Source: Pseudomonas sp. MWU13-2105 | GTDB lineage: Bacteria; Pseudomonadota; Gammaproteobacteria; Pseudomonadales; Pseudomonadaceae | DNA: 64,000 bases | Direction: 5' to 3' | NCBI RefSeq assembly: GCF_023242315.1 | Contig: NZ_JALLIY010000012.1 | Coordinates: 204,953 to 268,952 of the forward strand | Shown: piece by piece, positions 1 through 9,687 of the stretch | How positions within the stretch are numbered: position 1 is the stretch's first letter | How the letters are laid out: the number at the start of each line of letters is the position of its first letter | The notes under the pieces: model-generated | What the model was told of the DNA's origin: nothing | The model's input: only the letters and a program-made list of their open reading frames with translations | The model's database searches: none | Program-made: the position numbers and the translations under genes

Positions 1-136
1 ATCATTAAAAATTACTTGCCGCCCGACTGAGGTACTTCAGGAGCAGACAACGTTGCCCTTTCCTTTTGCACCTCATCAGCAGCTGTGAGAGGAATCGACC
101 GTTTTCAATACTCTGCAATATCGAAAGATATAACAC

Positions 137-556
137 CTATTCTGCGTTGATCACTACTGTCGACGCGAGCATGTCCCCCAATCTTTTCCGCCCTCCAAAA
201 AATACGAACACCCAATCTATAAATAGCAGATTAAACTTCAAAAAATTCCGAACAAATGATTGAAGATAGCTGCAGCCTAAAAGGCTGAACTCATCAACAG
301 CTGAAATCTTCATCATTTTTTTACCAATGCTTTGGCCATCCCAAATAGCGTCAGAAAATAAAAAATATCCGCCGCCGACGACCATCCCCACGAGAGAGGC
401 GATACTGTACGGGCCCACAAAGCTCAAAACCGTGATGATGACAGACATCAGAAAAAGCACGATGATTGAGTCAATGATCTGAGCAGCTAATCGACGAATT
501 GGGCTGGCCAAATTGGGAGAGTGTTTCTGTGCGTGTCCATCCATACTGAACTCCAT
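137..556 (-). CDS. RDD family membrane protein
   Basis: Small integral membrane protein of the RDD family (about 139 residues). The N-terminal part carries the arginine of the family in SPIRRLAAQIID, followed by two hydrophobic spans (IIVLFLMSVIITVLSFV and IASLVGMVVGGGYFLFSD). Next comes the typical SIGKKMMKI stretch and a short third span (FNLLFIDWVFVFF) ending in RKRLGDMLASTVVI, which matches the family's D-x-x-A-x-T-x-V close. The ATG at 556 has AGAG five bases upstream; an ATG at 544 also has a GGAG at good spacing, so the start is uncertain by four codons. It lies at the end of the lipoprotein cluster but is separated from it by about 160 bp. The substrate is unknown; the family assignment is firm, the role is not. 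Confidence 0.8.
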   Translation of the reverse strand: MEFSMDGHAQKHSPNLASPIRRLAAQIIDSIIVLFLMSVIITVLSFVGPYSIASLVGMVVGGGYFLFSDAIWDGQSIGKKMMKISAVDEFSLLGCSYLQSFVRNFLKFNLLFIDWVFVFFGGRKRLGDMLASTVVINAE

Positions 557-717
557 GTTATCTCTTGACTGCCGGATCACTGTAAGAAATTACTGATAAG
601 GTGACTTAAAAAGGGTACGAATTTATTTTCGATACGTCTGACAGGACCACCGCTTTACTCACCAAAAAAATAAATCCGCTCCCTTTTAGATCGATTGCCA
701 AAGTGTCATCAGAGCAA

Positions 718-1041
718 TCAAAGCACCGGCGGTAACCACTGATCCAGGGTGCAGCCGTCGGCCTTCGGCAATTCCTGGCTGCTCAGAGGGAGTCGAACAC
801 CGGAATCCTGATCAAAGATGCTGACCTGGCAGGTGCCGAAATTATTCAGGCCATCTGCGATGCCCCCCTTGATCACATAGCGGGCTCCCGGAATGAACTC
901 ACTGACAAAATCGACCCGGCAGGCGCGGTTACCGCTGGCCCATCCTAGCAGTACCAAATGGATGGGTTTTGTCGCTTCAATGGTGCGAAAACCTTCGGGG
1001 CTCGATGTCCCACCACTGACCGAGAACAGCTCACCTAGAAG
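718..1041 (-). pseudogene. 5'-truncated paralogue of the lipoprotein gene just upstream
   Basis: The open frame begins just inside the end of the neighbouring lipoprotein gene and has no convincing start: a TTG at 957 is the first start-like codon, and it falls inside the conserved part. The translation EATKPIHLVLLGWAS ... CRVDFVSEFIPGARYVIKGG ... CQVSIFD aligns with the neighbour's PANKPIAFHYLAQLQ ... CFNSLTFVPLPGMDYVLQAS ... CLIELDE, including both cysteines. Signal peptide and lipobox are absent. I read it as the 3' half of a tandem duplicate whose 5' half was deleted. Confidence 0.6.
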
Positions 1042-1580
1042 TTATCCATCGCGTTACACATCGAAGCCTTTCCAACCCGCCCCGCCTCGACAGCCACCAA
1101 CCGCCCATCACCGGCCCGAAGCTCATCCAATTCGATCAAGCACTCTCCGGACGTTGATGCCTGCAACACATAATCCATACCAGGCAGGGGTACGAAGGTC
1201 AGGGAATTGAAACACCGCCGGGAAAATTGCAGTTGCGCCAGGTAATGAAATGCGATCGGCTTGTTCGCCGGGATAACCAGTTCCGAGGACACGACTCCCG
1301 GCCACTGTTGAGCCGAGCCAGGCATACCCAGGCGCTCGTCGTTGCGGTCGGTGAAACCCGATTGCGCCGAAACCATCACGCCCGCTCCCGGGCTGTTCCA
1401 GTCCAGGCAATCACGCCCAGGCACCGCGCGCACCATACCGTCACTGACCACGCGCAACCGGGCGGTCTCGCCAGCCTGTGGCGAGGTATAAGCGGTCGAA
1501 AAGGAGCGGACGTTGGACAACTGGCCACAGCCGCTGAGCAATATTAGAAGCATTGCGGGGACAACACGTAAAACCATCAT
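1035..1580 (-). CDS. putative lipoprotein, third of the TPS-linked set
   Basis: Predicted outer- or inner-membrane lipoprotein of about 181 residues. Starting at the ATG at 1580 gives a short signal (MMVLRVVPAMLLILLSGC) with a lipobox LLSGC. A GTG at 1616, overlapping the stop of the upstream gene (GTGA), would add twelve residues and is also possible. The mature part has no enzyme motif I recognise. Two cysteines flank the conserved KPIAFHYLAQLQF segment, which recurs in the truncated frame downstream. It lies third after the large TpsA gene on the same strand with tight spacing, so it is probably co-transcribed. Function unknown; an immunity or surface-anchoring role is only inference from position. 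Confidence 0.7.
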   Translation of the reverse strand: MMVLRVVPAMLLILLSGCGQLSNVRSFSTAYTSPQAGETARLRVVSDGMVRAVPGRDCLDWNSPGAGVMVSAQSGFTDRNDERLGMPGSAQQWPGVVSSELVIPANKPIAFHYLAQLQFSRRCFNSLTFVPLPGMDYVLQASTSGECLIELDELRAGDGRLVAVEAGRVGKASMCNAMDNF

Positions 1581-1612
1581 GAAGACTCGACTCGTAGAGG
1601 AATGTAAGCCCG

Positions 1613-1954
1613 TCACGGCTGGCGGCAGTTCTGGTTGACCGACAACTGCGGTGCAGGCTCAAAGCGCACTTGCTGCAAGCCATTGACGCCCTGGAAGATG
1701 AAATACTTGCTACGACAATCCCTGAACGTCGGCGAGTAACCCTCAGCCCTGAATCCCTGCCCCTCGACCTCCTTGGTCACGGTATTGTTGCGGCTCACCA
1801 CCGCGAAAACCTGGGCGTAGCTGTCCCCCATCCTCACGCCCGGCTCACCGGTGGTAGACATTGACGAAGCACACCCCCCCAGGCCAACGACGCCGAAACA
1901 CAGCGCCACAATCGAGCGGCTGCGCCCGCACACGCCCTTGTTTTCGATCTGCAT
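1613..1954 (-). CDS. putative lipoprotein, second of the TPS-linked set
   Basis: About 113 residues beginning MQIENKGVCGR, with a signal segment ending in a VVGLGGCASS lipobox. The start at 1954 is preferred because GGAG lies eight bases upstream. A short region (GVRMGDSYAQVFAVVSRNN) is followed by SPTFRDCRSKYFIFQGVNGLQQVRF, reminiscent of the small SmpA/OmlA-like lipoproteins, but the resemblance is too weak to assign. It overlaps or abuts the next lipoprotein gene, depending on that gene's start, which points to translational coupling. Two cysteines remain in the mature part. Function unknown. Confidence 0.7.
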   Translation of the reverse strand: MQIENKGVCGRSRSIVALCFGVVGLGGCASSMSTTGEPGVRMGDSYAQVFAVVSRNNTVTKEVEGQGFRAEGYSPTFRDCRSKYFIFQGVNGLQQVRFEPAPQLSVNQNCRQP

Positions 1955-1987
1955 GCCAGTCACTCCCTGTTATCCATCCATCAGTAT

Positions 1988-2293
1988 TTATCGGCGACCT
2001 TCGCACACCGGTGACTCGCCAATACGGCCCAGCTTGCACAGGTCCAGGTTATCTCGCCGGGAGAACCCCGAATCCTTCATGCAGTAAAAGTGCTTGAGCT
2101 CGAGATCAATCGGTGTCTGATCTCCAGCACCATCAAGATTGGTGTACCCGCATCCCCGCATGGCGCTCTTGACCCCTTCAACGGATACACCGTTCTTGTA
2201 CCAATAGGTGAAATCCGGTGGCGGCGGCTGAAAGGGGGTACAGCCACTGAGCAGCAGTAGGCCGAGGCTGAATAGAAAATTACACTTGGTCAT
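1988..2293 (-). CDS. putative lipoprotein immediately downstream of tpsA
   Basis: About 101 residues starting MTKCNFLFSLGLLLLSGC, a clear lipoprotein signal with the lipobox LLSGC. The mature chain FTYWYKNGVSVEGVKSAMRGCGY ... LKHFYCMKDSGF contains four further cysteines, suggesting disulphides and a periplasmic or surface location. The start codon lies only 11 bp after the stop of the giant TpsA gene, on the same strand, so it is almost certainly in that operon. Its position directly after the exoprotein's toxin-like C-terminus is where an immunity protein would be expected. Lipoprotein immunity proteins are known for other phospholipase effectors, but no homology supports that role here. Confidence 0.75.
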   Translation of the reverse strand: MTKCNFLFSLGLLLLSGCTPFQPPPPDFTYWYKNGVSVEGVKSAMRGCGYTNLDGAGDQTPIDLELKHFYCMKDSGFSRRDNLDLCKLGRIGESPVCEGRR

Positions 2294-2304
2294 GATTCGA
2301 CATC

Positions 2305-5300
2305 TCAAGGTTGGGACTTGACTTGGACAAAATGTGGCTTGCCGGTGGGAGAGTCCTCCCAGTAAGCCCGGCATGCCACTCCCCCATTGCCGTAGCAGTT
2401 GTGGACCGTATTGTCACCGCCCAACACCCTCAGCACCTCCCATACGGCGTTACTACCTGGCGGAATCGTTCCTCCGGTCCCCGGGTTAAGCCCCACCGGA
2501 ATCCGCCCTACCGGATCGTAGTTATGAATCTGGTACTGCAAGGCCATTGAGTCCCGTTGAGCCTGGAGACTAAAACTATCCCGACCCTGCAACGCCCCCA
2601 ACAGCTTATCGGCCTTTTCAACACCATAGGCGGCGCCGAAGAAGTTCATGGAAGTATCACTCAGGATGCCGATGTTCGACGGGTCGCGCATAAACGACTC
2701 CATGGCATTACCCGTCGTCATCGTGCCCCGGCTGTGACCGTCGATATGCAAGCCACTTTGACCATACTGGGCCATATAGTCCTTGCTCTGCAGGGTGGCA
2801 TTGGACAAGCCCCAGAAATCATTTTCGAAGGACTTCTGATACGCCGCGATCATCAACTCGGACGTAAAGTTGTTGGCCTTCTCGAAGTGGATCAAGTACT
2901 GCGGCCCCGTATCGGCAGTACTGTGCTGTTCTGCATACTTGGCCGCACCGTCGGCATCGTTGAAGATGCCGTTGTTGGCGATATGGACCTTACCGTCCGG
3001 TCCCGGCTTGAGGTTCTGCTTTTCCTCGTCATTCAACTCACGATAGCGAACCTTGTCGTTTTCATCGCGCAGCGCCTTGCCATCGGCATCCTTCTCCACC
3101 TCATAGACCCGGGCCTTCGCCACGAAAATCTTGCGATAGGCCTCATCGGCCAACAACGCGACCTGACGATACAGCTCACGCTTGATCTCCTGCTCGGCCT
3201 CCACCGTGCGCCCCATTTCCGCCACATTCAGCCGGTCCACGGCGGCATGAGCGGTCTCGGTGTTACGGTTCAGGCTGGTAATCGCCTCGTCGACGCTCAG
3301 CCCGTTGAGCAACCGCTGGCGTTCGGCGTTGGTGATCACCAAGGTCCCGGCGCTGACGGCACTGCGGGTGTCGCTCGACTTGGAGTCGGACTCCGAGGCG
3401 TTATTGAGGCTGTTGGCGAGCAGCGCCTTGGCCATGCCCAGTTTGCCATCGAGCATCTGGGTATCCAGGTCACCCCCCGATGCCTTGGCACTGGCCTCTG
3501 ACACGTTGTGGATATCCGCAACGGTCAGGGTATCGGTAATCAGCCGGTTATTGCCCTCGGCAATGGCCTTGTCCGAACTGGCGATCAGGGCGCCCTTGAG
3601 ATCGGTATTGCCGTTGACAGTGATGTCGAAGCCACCGTCCCCGGCACGGATCCCCGACTGTTCGATCACACTGGCGAAGTTGGACTTCTGCTTGGTGTTA
3701 CTGGAACTGAAGCTGGCACTAGACATCCCTGCACAAATCGGTGGGATACACAGACTGATGCCGGCCCCCATGCTTTTCTGCTCGGAGGCGAAGGTGCTGG
3801 TGTCCTGCTGGCTCTCGATGTTCAAGTTCCCCCCGACCTCGGCTTTGACCGTGTTGGCGGAAACCACCGCACCTCGCACGTTCGTGTCCTTGCCCGACAC
3901 CAGGCTCACCTGATTGCCGGCGTCGATATGGGTATTGCTCCAGACCAGGTCGTTGCCATCTGCGTTGCCCCGGCTCTGGGAAGCAGAAGCGTTGAAGCTG
4001 ATACCATTTTTCGTACCGCCAAAGGAAATACCGATACCAATGCTGGCATTGCTGCCTTTGTTGGTGCTGTGCTGCTCCATAGTGTTCTGCGCGCCGACCA
4101 GCAGGATATTGCCATCGGCCTTCAACAACGCATCGCGCCCGGCCGTAACCTGGCTACCCTGGACCGTCAGGTCGTTACTGCGAGCTCCACCGCTGGAAAC
4201 AATCGACACATCACCACCTGCCGCGACCGTCGAACCGGCTGCGGTATTGCCATTCTGTTCGCTGTTACTCTGATTCTTGCTCGCACCCAACGAGATACTG
4301 ATATTGATCCCACCCATCGAGGCGGGATCCGCCATCACCTGGGTATAGGCATCGCTAGCGGCGAACACCGTGCTGAGCGCCGCGAGGGTTTTCATACGTT
4401 TGTCATCGGTATGATCGGAGGCTTTCTTCATCCGCTGTGCGGTCTGCACGGCACTGACCACCGGATTGGTCACGGTGATCGTCATACCGGACTGCTTGAA
4501 GCGGTTCTCCTGTTGCTGCTGAGTGAGGTTACGCGCCTCAAGAATATTGACCTCCGAAGCCCGGATCGAAACGTCGCCCTTGGGCGCCGTGACATTGCTA
4601 CCAACCTGACGATACTGACCGCCGGCATCGATCTGCACGTTGCCGTCAGTTGCCCCAATGTTGCTGGCAGCCGCAGTGCTTTCGCGGTTTCGGTTGTCGT
4701 CCATCTGTTGCTGGGAACCCACGGTGACGGCAATCGCACCGCCGCTGAACAGCCCGCTGGTTTTCACATCCCTGACGTGTTGTTCGCTCAGATGCTCGGT
4801 GGCCGCTTGCACCTTCATGTCATTACCCGCCGCCAGCACCGTGCCCGAAGTCGATACCACGTTGCTGCCATTGATCGTCATGTCGCGCCCGGCCTGTACC
4901 ACCGTCTGTTCACCACTGAGGGTCGAGCTCAATGCACTGGTCTGGCTGACCGTATCACGCGTGGTGGTAGTCTTGCTGGAGAACAGGCCATTGCTGCCCT
5001 TGAACTTGTGTGCCTCGTCGGCGCTATTGAAGCGCTCACCCGCCTCGATGTTGATATCGCGTACCGCGCTGGCAGTCACGGCTCCAGCGGCGCTACTGAC
5101 CTCGGCGGCGCGGGTGTTCAGATCATTGCCAGCGCGCAGGCCCAGGTCACCCTGGGTCTGCAGGCTGCTGCCACTCTCGTTGCGGCTCGCTTCGGTGCGC
5201 CAGTTGTCCGCGTTCCAGTGGTTGCTCTGGTCGCGGCTCTCGATGACCGTTGTCAGGTTCAGGTCACGACCGGCGGACAGGCTGGTGACGCCCGCGCTGC

Positions 5301-8300
5301 CGCTATTGACCACTTGCGCGCCCTGCAGGTTGATATCACGTCCGGCGGTGGCCATCAGGTTGGCCGCCGGATCGGAAACGAACAGACCGGCGACCCGCGA
5401 AAGATTGGTCTGGCTACCCTGCGCGCTGTGGGTGGTGATCGTGCTGGACTGCACATTCAGATCACGCCCGGCGCTGACCATCAGGCTCTTGTCGGCGGAG
5501 ATCTGGCCACCGAGGTTGTTCAGGTCCTGCGTCGCGTCAAGGCTGACGGCGCTGCCTTGAATACGCCCTTCCAGGTTATTGAGCGTGTCCGCCTTGATCG
5601 AGACCACTTGCCGTCCCGACAAGCTCGCGCTGTTGACCAGATTGCCCGTCACGTTCAGGTTCAGCTGCTGCCCGGCCATCAAGCCGCCGGCGCCGTTGAT
5701 GTCGCCGTCACGGACCCGCACATAGACCTGCGGCACCAGCACACTGCGTACCTCGCCACTGGCCAGCGTCACATCCTTGGCCACCAGCCAGACGATATCG
5801 CTGGTCAACTGGGCCATTTGTTGCGCGGTCAGGGCCACACCGGGAATCAGCTTCCAGTTATTCGCGTAGGTGACGGCGTTGTCGATCAGGCCGCGATACT
5901 GCGCTTCGTCACTGGCATAACCGTCGACAAAACGGCGACCGGTCAGTTGCGCCACCTGCTCGCGAATCAATTTCTGCTCATAGAAACCATCACCCATGCG
6001 TTGCTGGGTCGCCGCCGGGTCCAGGTTCAGCCGGCCGAGCATGTAGTCCGAGGACAGCCACTGGCCATAGTTGGTGAAGCGCGGATCGGTTTCGATCAGA
6101 TAACGGGAGGTGCTGCCGGGCATCGAACGAAACAGCGCGTTGTCCGGCAAGGCGCTGTTCACCCCGCCGGTGAGAATACGCTCAGCCACGCCACCGACAT
6201 TGTTGGTGGAATTGGCCAATACTTCGCTGATCGGCGTGAGGCTTGGCGCTTGGATCGTGCGGCTGGACACCTCGGTAGCGCCCACCGCCCCAAGGTTCAA
6301 GCTTGCAACCTGGGGGCCACTGCCTTGAGGCGCGGTGTTCTGTTCATAGACCGTCGGCTGCAAGGAAATAGCCTGCACGCTGGGCGCCGGGTTGTAGGCG
6401 GTAGAGTCGATCCCCTGACGGTCGCGGCCTTTGCGCTGGATGCGATAGAAGTGTTCGAGTGCGCCGCTGTCCGTGGTGACCTGCTGTCCGGCGACTTCGG
6501 TGTTGGTCAGGCTGTTGGCGTTGGTTTGCAACACACCACCGGCGATGATCCGGCTCTTGTCGTTGAGGACCTGGCCGGCGTTGATCGTCAGATTGGCGCC
6601 GGCGAGTATTTGCCCGGGATCGGAACTGGCAATCTGGGTTTGGGTCACGACACGGGTCAGGTCGTAGCGGTTCCAGTCGTCATTACTGCCTTCGGGTGTC
6701 ACCAGAATGTCGACTTCGTTGTTATAGGTCGAAATCTGATTCGGATCGTAGCGATTGACCGAGCCCGTCAGTTGATACTGTTGCAGCGCCTGGCGCGAGA
6801 CCTCGACTTCACGTGTCGAGAAGTGTTCGTTGGTGTTGCGCACCGAGGCCGCGTTCAACGTCAGGGCACCGAGGGCCTCGATGGTCGCACTCGCGTTATT
6901 GAGTTCGAGGGCCTGACCGGTCGCGTGGTAGGCGCTATCCAGCGCCCCGCCGATGGCCATGTCACCGGTGCTGAAGATCAGGCCATGTTCGCTGTTGTTC
7001 AGGTATTGCGCACCGATATCCAGGCTCACACGAGCGGCGATCACCGCCGCCGTACCGTTTTCGACGGTATTGGTCAATGTGCCCGCCGCCAGCGCCAGCT
7101 GGTCACCGTAGATTCGTCCGGTGCCCAGGTTGCTCAAGGTCGGCGCGCTCAGCCGAGTGTACTGGCCGTCGATCAGGCCGCGGTTGACCAGCGACTCGCT
7201 GGCACTCAGTTGTACCTGCAAGGCGCTGATCTCAGCGGCGGCTGCGTTATCGATTTGCCGGGCCGACAGCGTCAGCAGGTTACCCGCCTGCAAGCTGCCC
7301 TGGTTACCCAGTCCCCCCATGGTTGCCAGGGTCAGATTGCCGTTGGCCTGCAGCAGGCCAGTATTGAGGTAATCACCATTGAGGGTGAAGGACAGATCAC
7401 CCAGGCTCAAGGCCCGGCCGTTGCCGGTATAGCTCGCGCTGTTGAGCGTCAACGAGCGCCCCGCGACCAACGTACCGCCCTGGTTGCTCACGCTTTGGGT
7501 TTTAGCCGCCAGGTTACGGTCGGTCAGCAGAAACTGGGTACCGGCCGAGATCTTCCCGGACTGGTTGTCCAGCACACCGCTGCCGGTCACGGTCAAGGCC
7601 TGATCGGCAATGATCGAGCCGCCCTGGTTGCCCAACTGATCGACGGTAAGGGTGAGAGTGCGCCCTTCAATGCCTTGATCCAGGCCCTGGGTGCCGGCGT
7701 TGTCGATCTGCCCCGCGGTCATCAACAGATCGGCACCGGTGCGAATCAGGCCGCTGCTGTTATCGAGCTTGCCGTCGATGGTGAACTTGAGGTTACCTAG
7801 TGCTTCGATGCGCCCGCCGTGATTGTCAAGGCTGGTTGCCGCGATTGTCGCATCGGTACCGCTCTGGAGTTGCCCAGCGCCGCCATTGCCGATGCTCCCT
7901 GCCGTGATGTCCAGGGCCTGCCCGGCACCGACGAAACCTGCGGTGTTGAGCAACTGGCCCGAGACCAGCGCGATCGATTGCAGCGCCTGAAGGTGACCGT
8001 TACTGTTGTCCAGCAACCCGTCCGTGGCCGTCAGTGCCAGGCTCGACTTCACCGAACCGATACTGCCCTGGTAGTTGCTCAGCGAGGCGGCAGTGATATT
8101 CAGTGCCCCCTGACTGGCGATCACGCCTTGGCTGTTATCCAGTGCCCCCTGCAAGTCAATGCTCGCGAGTGACAGGCCGCTCTGCAGGATTTCGCCTTTC
8201 ACGTTGGACAACTGAGCGGCCTTGATCCCTACTTGAGCCGCACTGACTGTGGCGCTATCGGTGCGCAATACCTTCGCTGCGGTGGCGGTCAGCATGCCCT

Positions 8301-9687
8301 TCGCGGACACGCGGGCCCGGCTGACGTCGATATCGCCCTGCCCGCTGGTGAGTGTCAGTTGGGCGGCGGAGGTCTGGCTGTCACTCAAGTCGACGGCCGC
8401 CGCCTGGGCCTGCAGACTTTCGGCGGCGATATTCTGACCCTTGGCGCTGAGCTGGCCCGAAGCGTCCAGGGTCAATGATCCGGTCTGCCCCAGCTTGCCA
8501 CTGCTGTCGACCCCGGCGGCCAGGGTCGAACCACTGGTGCTGCGCAGGTTCACGGCCGTCACCCGGGTATTGCCCTGGGCAGCGACGATACCGCTGTTGT
8601 CGATATCGGCCGTGGTCTTGAGCGTCAGATCGCCCTTGGCGTACAGCGTGCCACTGTTCTGGACTCCGCTACCTGCATCGACCTGCGTCGAACCGGCACT
8701 GCTGATCTGACCGCTGTTTTCCAGACGTCCGTCGGCACGGATCACCACCTCGCCGGCACTGGCGCCGATCTGCCCGGCATTGCGCACCCCGACACCGGCG
8801 CCATTGCCCACTAGGACGATCTTGCCCGCATACATGCCGCCCAGTTGCGCGACATCGATGCCGACCACGGGTACAGCCGCAGTGCTGTTGTCGGCGGCGG
8901 TCTTGCCGGCCTGGATACTCAAGTCCTTGGCCCAGATACCGGCATTGACCTCGACGGTGCGCGCGATGATTTCGGTGTAGTCGCTGTCGCGGGTATCCAT
9001 CCCGGCACCGTTGATGGAGACCTTGCCGCCGGTGACCTGATAGCCGCGCAACTCGCCGTTCTCGAGCTGCGCCTTGCCGGTGGTGAGGGTCGCGCGATTG
9101 GCGTTGATGAATCCACAGCCGTCACAGCTGATCCCGGATGGGTTGGCGATCACCACCTGAGCCCGGGAGCCGGCCACTTCGACATAACCGTTGAGCTGGC
9201 TCGGATTGCTCGAATTGACCTCGTTGAGGATCACCCGCGCCGTGCCCCTGCCCAGCGCCGGGTTGCCATCCACCCAACCGCCAAGCTGGGTCTGACTGTT
9301 GGTCGCCGAGTTATTGAGGATCACACCACGCCGATCGACATCGAACTGTTGATAGGTATTTCGCGACACACCACCCGCGCTGGGCGCGGTGATATTGACC
9401 TGGGTGACGCCGTTCCCGGTCACCCCGATGCCCGGCTGCTGCGCGGCAGGTGCGCCGGGGTCGGCGACCACCGCCGCCTGGGCCGACGAGGCGTCCAGCA
9501 GGATCAGGCCGAGCGCCGCCATCAAGGCAAAACGCAGGGGTGTCAGTCGTACCACGCAGCCGACGCCAGGCGCTGCGCCTGCCACATGACCGCCAGCTGA
9601 TTTCGAGCCACTGCTCACATTTTCGGCCACCACCATCAACAGGCCGCGCGCCTTGTTGAAAATGATCCGATACAGATGCTTGTTAAT
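2305..9687 (-). CDS. TpsA: filamentous haemagglutinin-type exoprotein with alpha/beta-hydrolase-like C-terminus
   Basis: Very large two-partner secretion exoprotein (about 2460 residues). The N-terminus is an extended ESPR signal (NKHLYRIIFNKARGLLMVV), then a hydrophobic core ending ASSAQA. It is followed by the TPS domain (roughly residues 70-330) with NSSNPSQLNGYVEV, VVIANPSGI and the paired cysteines in ISCDGCGF that let TpsB recognise it. Residues ~330-2150 are beta-helix-forming haemagglutinin repeats rich in GxDINLQ / AGRDLN motifs. The last ~150 residues are different: DGHSRG (serine near 2328 if numbered from a TTG at 9714), then NYDPVG (Asp ~2400) and TVHNC (His ~2438), resembling a Ser-Asp-His hydrolase. 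No VENN motif was seen. ESPR consensus and an AAGGA eight bases upstream place the start at an ATT codon at 9687; an in-frame TTG at 9714 has poor ribosome-site spacing. The gene follows its acyltransferase and transporter. Confidence 0.92.
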   Translation of the reverse strand: MNKHLYRIIFNKARGLLMVVAENVSSGSKSAGGHVAGAAPGVGCVVRLTPLRFALMAALGLILLDASSAQAAVVADPGAPAAQQPGIGVTGNGVTQVNITAPSAGGVSRNTYQQFDVDRRGVILNNSATNSQTQLGGWVDGNPALGRGTARVILNEVNSSNPSQLNGYVEVAGSRAQVVIANPSGISCDGCGFINANRATLTTGKAQLENGELRGYQVTGGKVSINGAGMDTRDSDYTEIIARTVEVNAGIWAKDLSIQAGKTAADNSTAAVPVVGIDVAQLGGMYAGKIVLVGNGAGVGVRNAGQIGASAGEVVIRADGRLENSGQISSAGSTQVDAGSGVQNSGTLYAKGDLTLKTTADIDNSGIVAAQGNTRVTAVNLRSTSGSTLAAGVDSSGKLGQTGSLTLDASGQLSAKGQNIAAESLQAQAAAVDLSDSQTSAAQLTLTSGQGDIDVSRARVSAKGMLTATAAKVLRTDSATVSAAQVGIKAAQLSNVKGEILQSGLSLASIDLQGALDNSQGVIASQGALNITAASLSNYQGSIGSVKSSLALTATDGLLDNSNGHLQALQSIALVSGQLLNTAGFVGAGQALDITAGSIGNGGAGQLQSGTDATIAATSLDNHGGRIEALGNLKFTIDGKLDNSSGLIRTGADLLMTAGQIDNAGTQGLDQGIEGRTLTLTVDQLGNQGGSIIADQALTVTGSGVLDNQSGKISAGTQFLLTDRNLAAKTQSVSNQGGTLVAGRSLTLNSASYTGNGRALSLGDLSFTLNGDYLNTGLLQANGNLTLATMGGLGNQGSLQAGNLLTLSARQIDNAAAAEISALQVQLSASESLVNRGLIDGQYTRLSAPTLSNLGTGRIYGDQLALAAGTLTNTVENGTAAVIAARVSLDIGAQYLNNSEHGLIFSTGDMAIGGALDSAYHATGQALELNNASATIEALGALTLNAASVRNTNEHFSTREVEVSRQALQQYQLTGSVNRYDPNQISTYNNEVDILVTPEGSNDDWNRYDLTRVVTQTQIASSDPGQILAGANLTINAGQVLNDKSRIIAGGVLQTNANSLTNTEVAGQQVTTDSGALEHFYRIQRKGRDRQGIDSTAYNPAPSVQAISLQPTVYEQNTAPQGSGPQVASLNLGAVGATEVSSRTIQAPSLTPISEVLANSTNNVGGVAERILTGGVNSALPDNALFRSMPGSTSRYLIETDPRFTNYGQWLSSDYMLGRLNLDPAATQQRMGDGFYEQKLIREQVAQLTGRRFVDGYASDEAQYRGLIDNAVTYANNWKLIPGVALTAQQMAQLTSDIVWLVAKDVTLASGEVRSVLVPQVYVRVRDGDINGAGGLMAGQQLNLNVTGNLVNSASLSGRQVVSIKADTLNNLEGRIQGSAVSLDATQDLNNLGGQISADKSLMVSAGRDLNVQSSTITTHSAQGSQTNLSRVAGLFVSDPAANLMATAGRDINLQGAQVVNSGSAGVTSLSAGRDLNLTTVIESRDQSNHWNADNWRTEASRNESGSSLQTQGDLGLRAGNDLNTRAAEVSSAAGAVTASAVRDINIEAGERFNSADEAHKFKGSNGLFSSKTTTTRDTVSQTSALSSTLSGEQTVVQAGRDMTINGSNVVSTSGTVLAAGNDMKVQAATEHLSEQHVRDVKTSGLFSGGAIAVTVGSQQQMDDNRNRESTAAASNIGATDGNVQIDAGGQYRQVGSNVTAPKGDVSIRASEVNILEARNLTQQQQENRFKQSGMTITVTNPVVSAVQTAQRMKKASDHTDDKRMKTLAALSTVFAASDAYTQVMADPASMGGINISISLGASKNQSNSEQNGNTAAGSTVAAGGDVSIVSSGGARSNDLTVQGSQVTAGRDALLKADGNILLVGAQNTMEQHSTNKGSNASIGIGISFGGTKNGISFNASASQSRGNADGNDLVWSNTHIDAGNQVSLVSGKDTNVRGAVVSANTVKAEVGGNLNIESQQDTSTFASEQKSMGAGISLCIPPICAGMSSASFSSSNTKQKSNFASVIEQSGIRAGDGGFDITVNGNTDLKGALIASSDKAIAEGNNRLITDTLTVADIHNVSEASAKASGGDLDTQMLDGKLGMAKALLANSLNNASESDSKSSDTRSAVSAGTLVITNAERQRLLNGLSVDEAITSLNRNTETAHAAVDRLNVAEMGRTVEAEQEIKRELYRQVALLADEAYRKIFVAKARVYEVEKDADGKALRDENDKVRYRELNDEEKQNLKPGPDGKVHIANNGIFNDADGAAKYAEQHSTADTGPQYLIHFEKANNFTSELMIAAYQKSFENDFWGLSNATLQSKDYMAQYGQSGLHIDGHSRGTMTTGNAMESFMRDPSNIGILSDTSMNFFGAAYGVEKADKLLGALQGRDSFSLQAQRDSMALQYQIHNYDPVGRIPVGLNPGTGGTIPPGSNAVWEVLRVLGGDNTVHNCYGNGGVACRAYWEDSPTGKPHFVQVKSQP

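Noticed and set aside
1..136. Possible gene end at the left edge
   Set aside because: Short frames only; no recognisable product, so nothing is called.
3508..7800. 1430-codon open frame on the + strand
   Set aside because: It lies wholly antisense to the tpsA repeat region; the repetitive high-GC sequence keeps the opposite frame open. No domain, start site or ribosome site.
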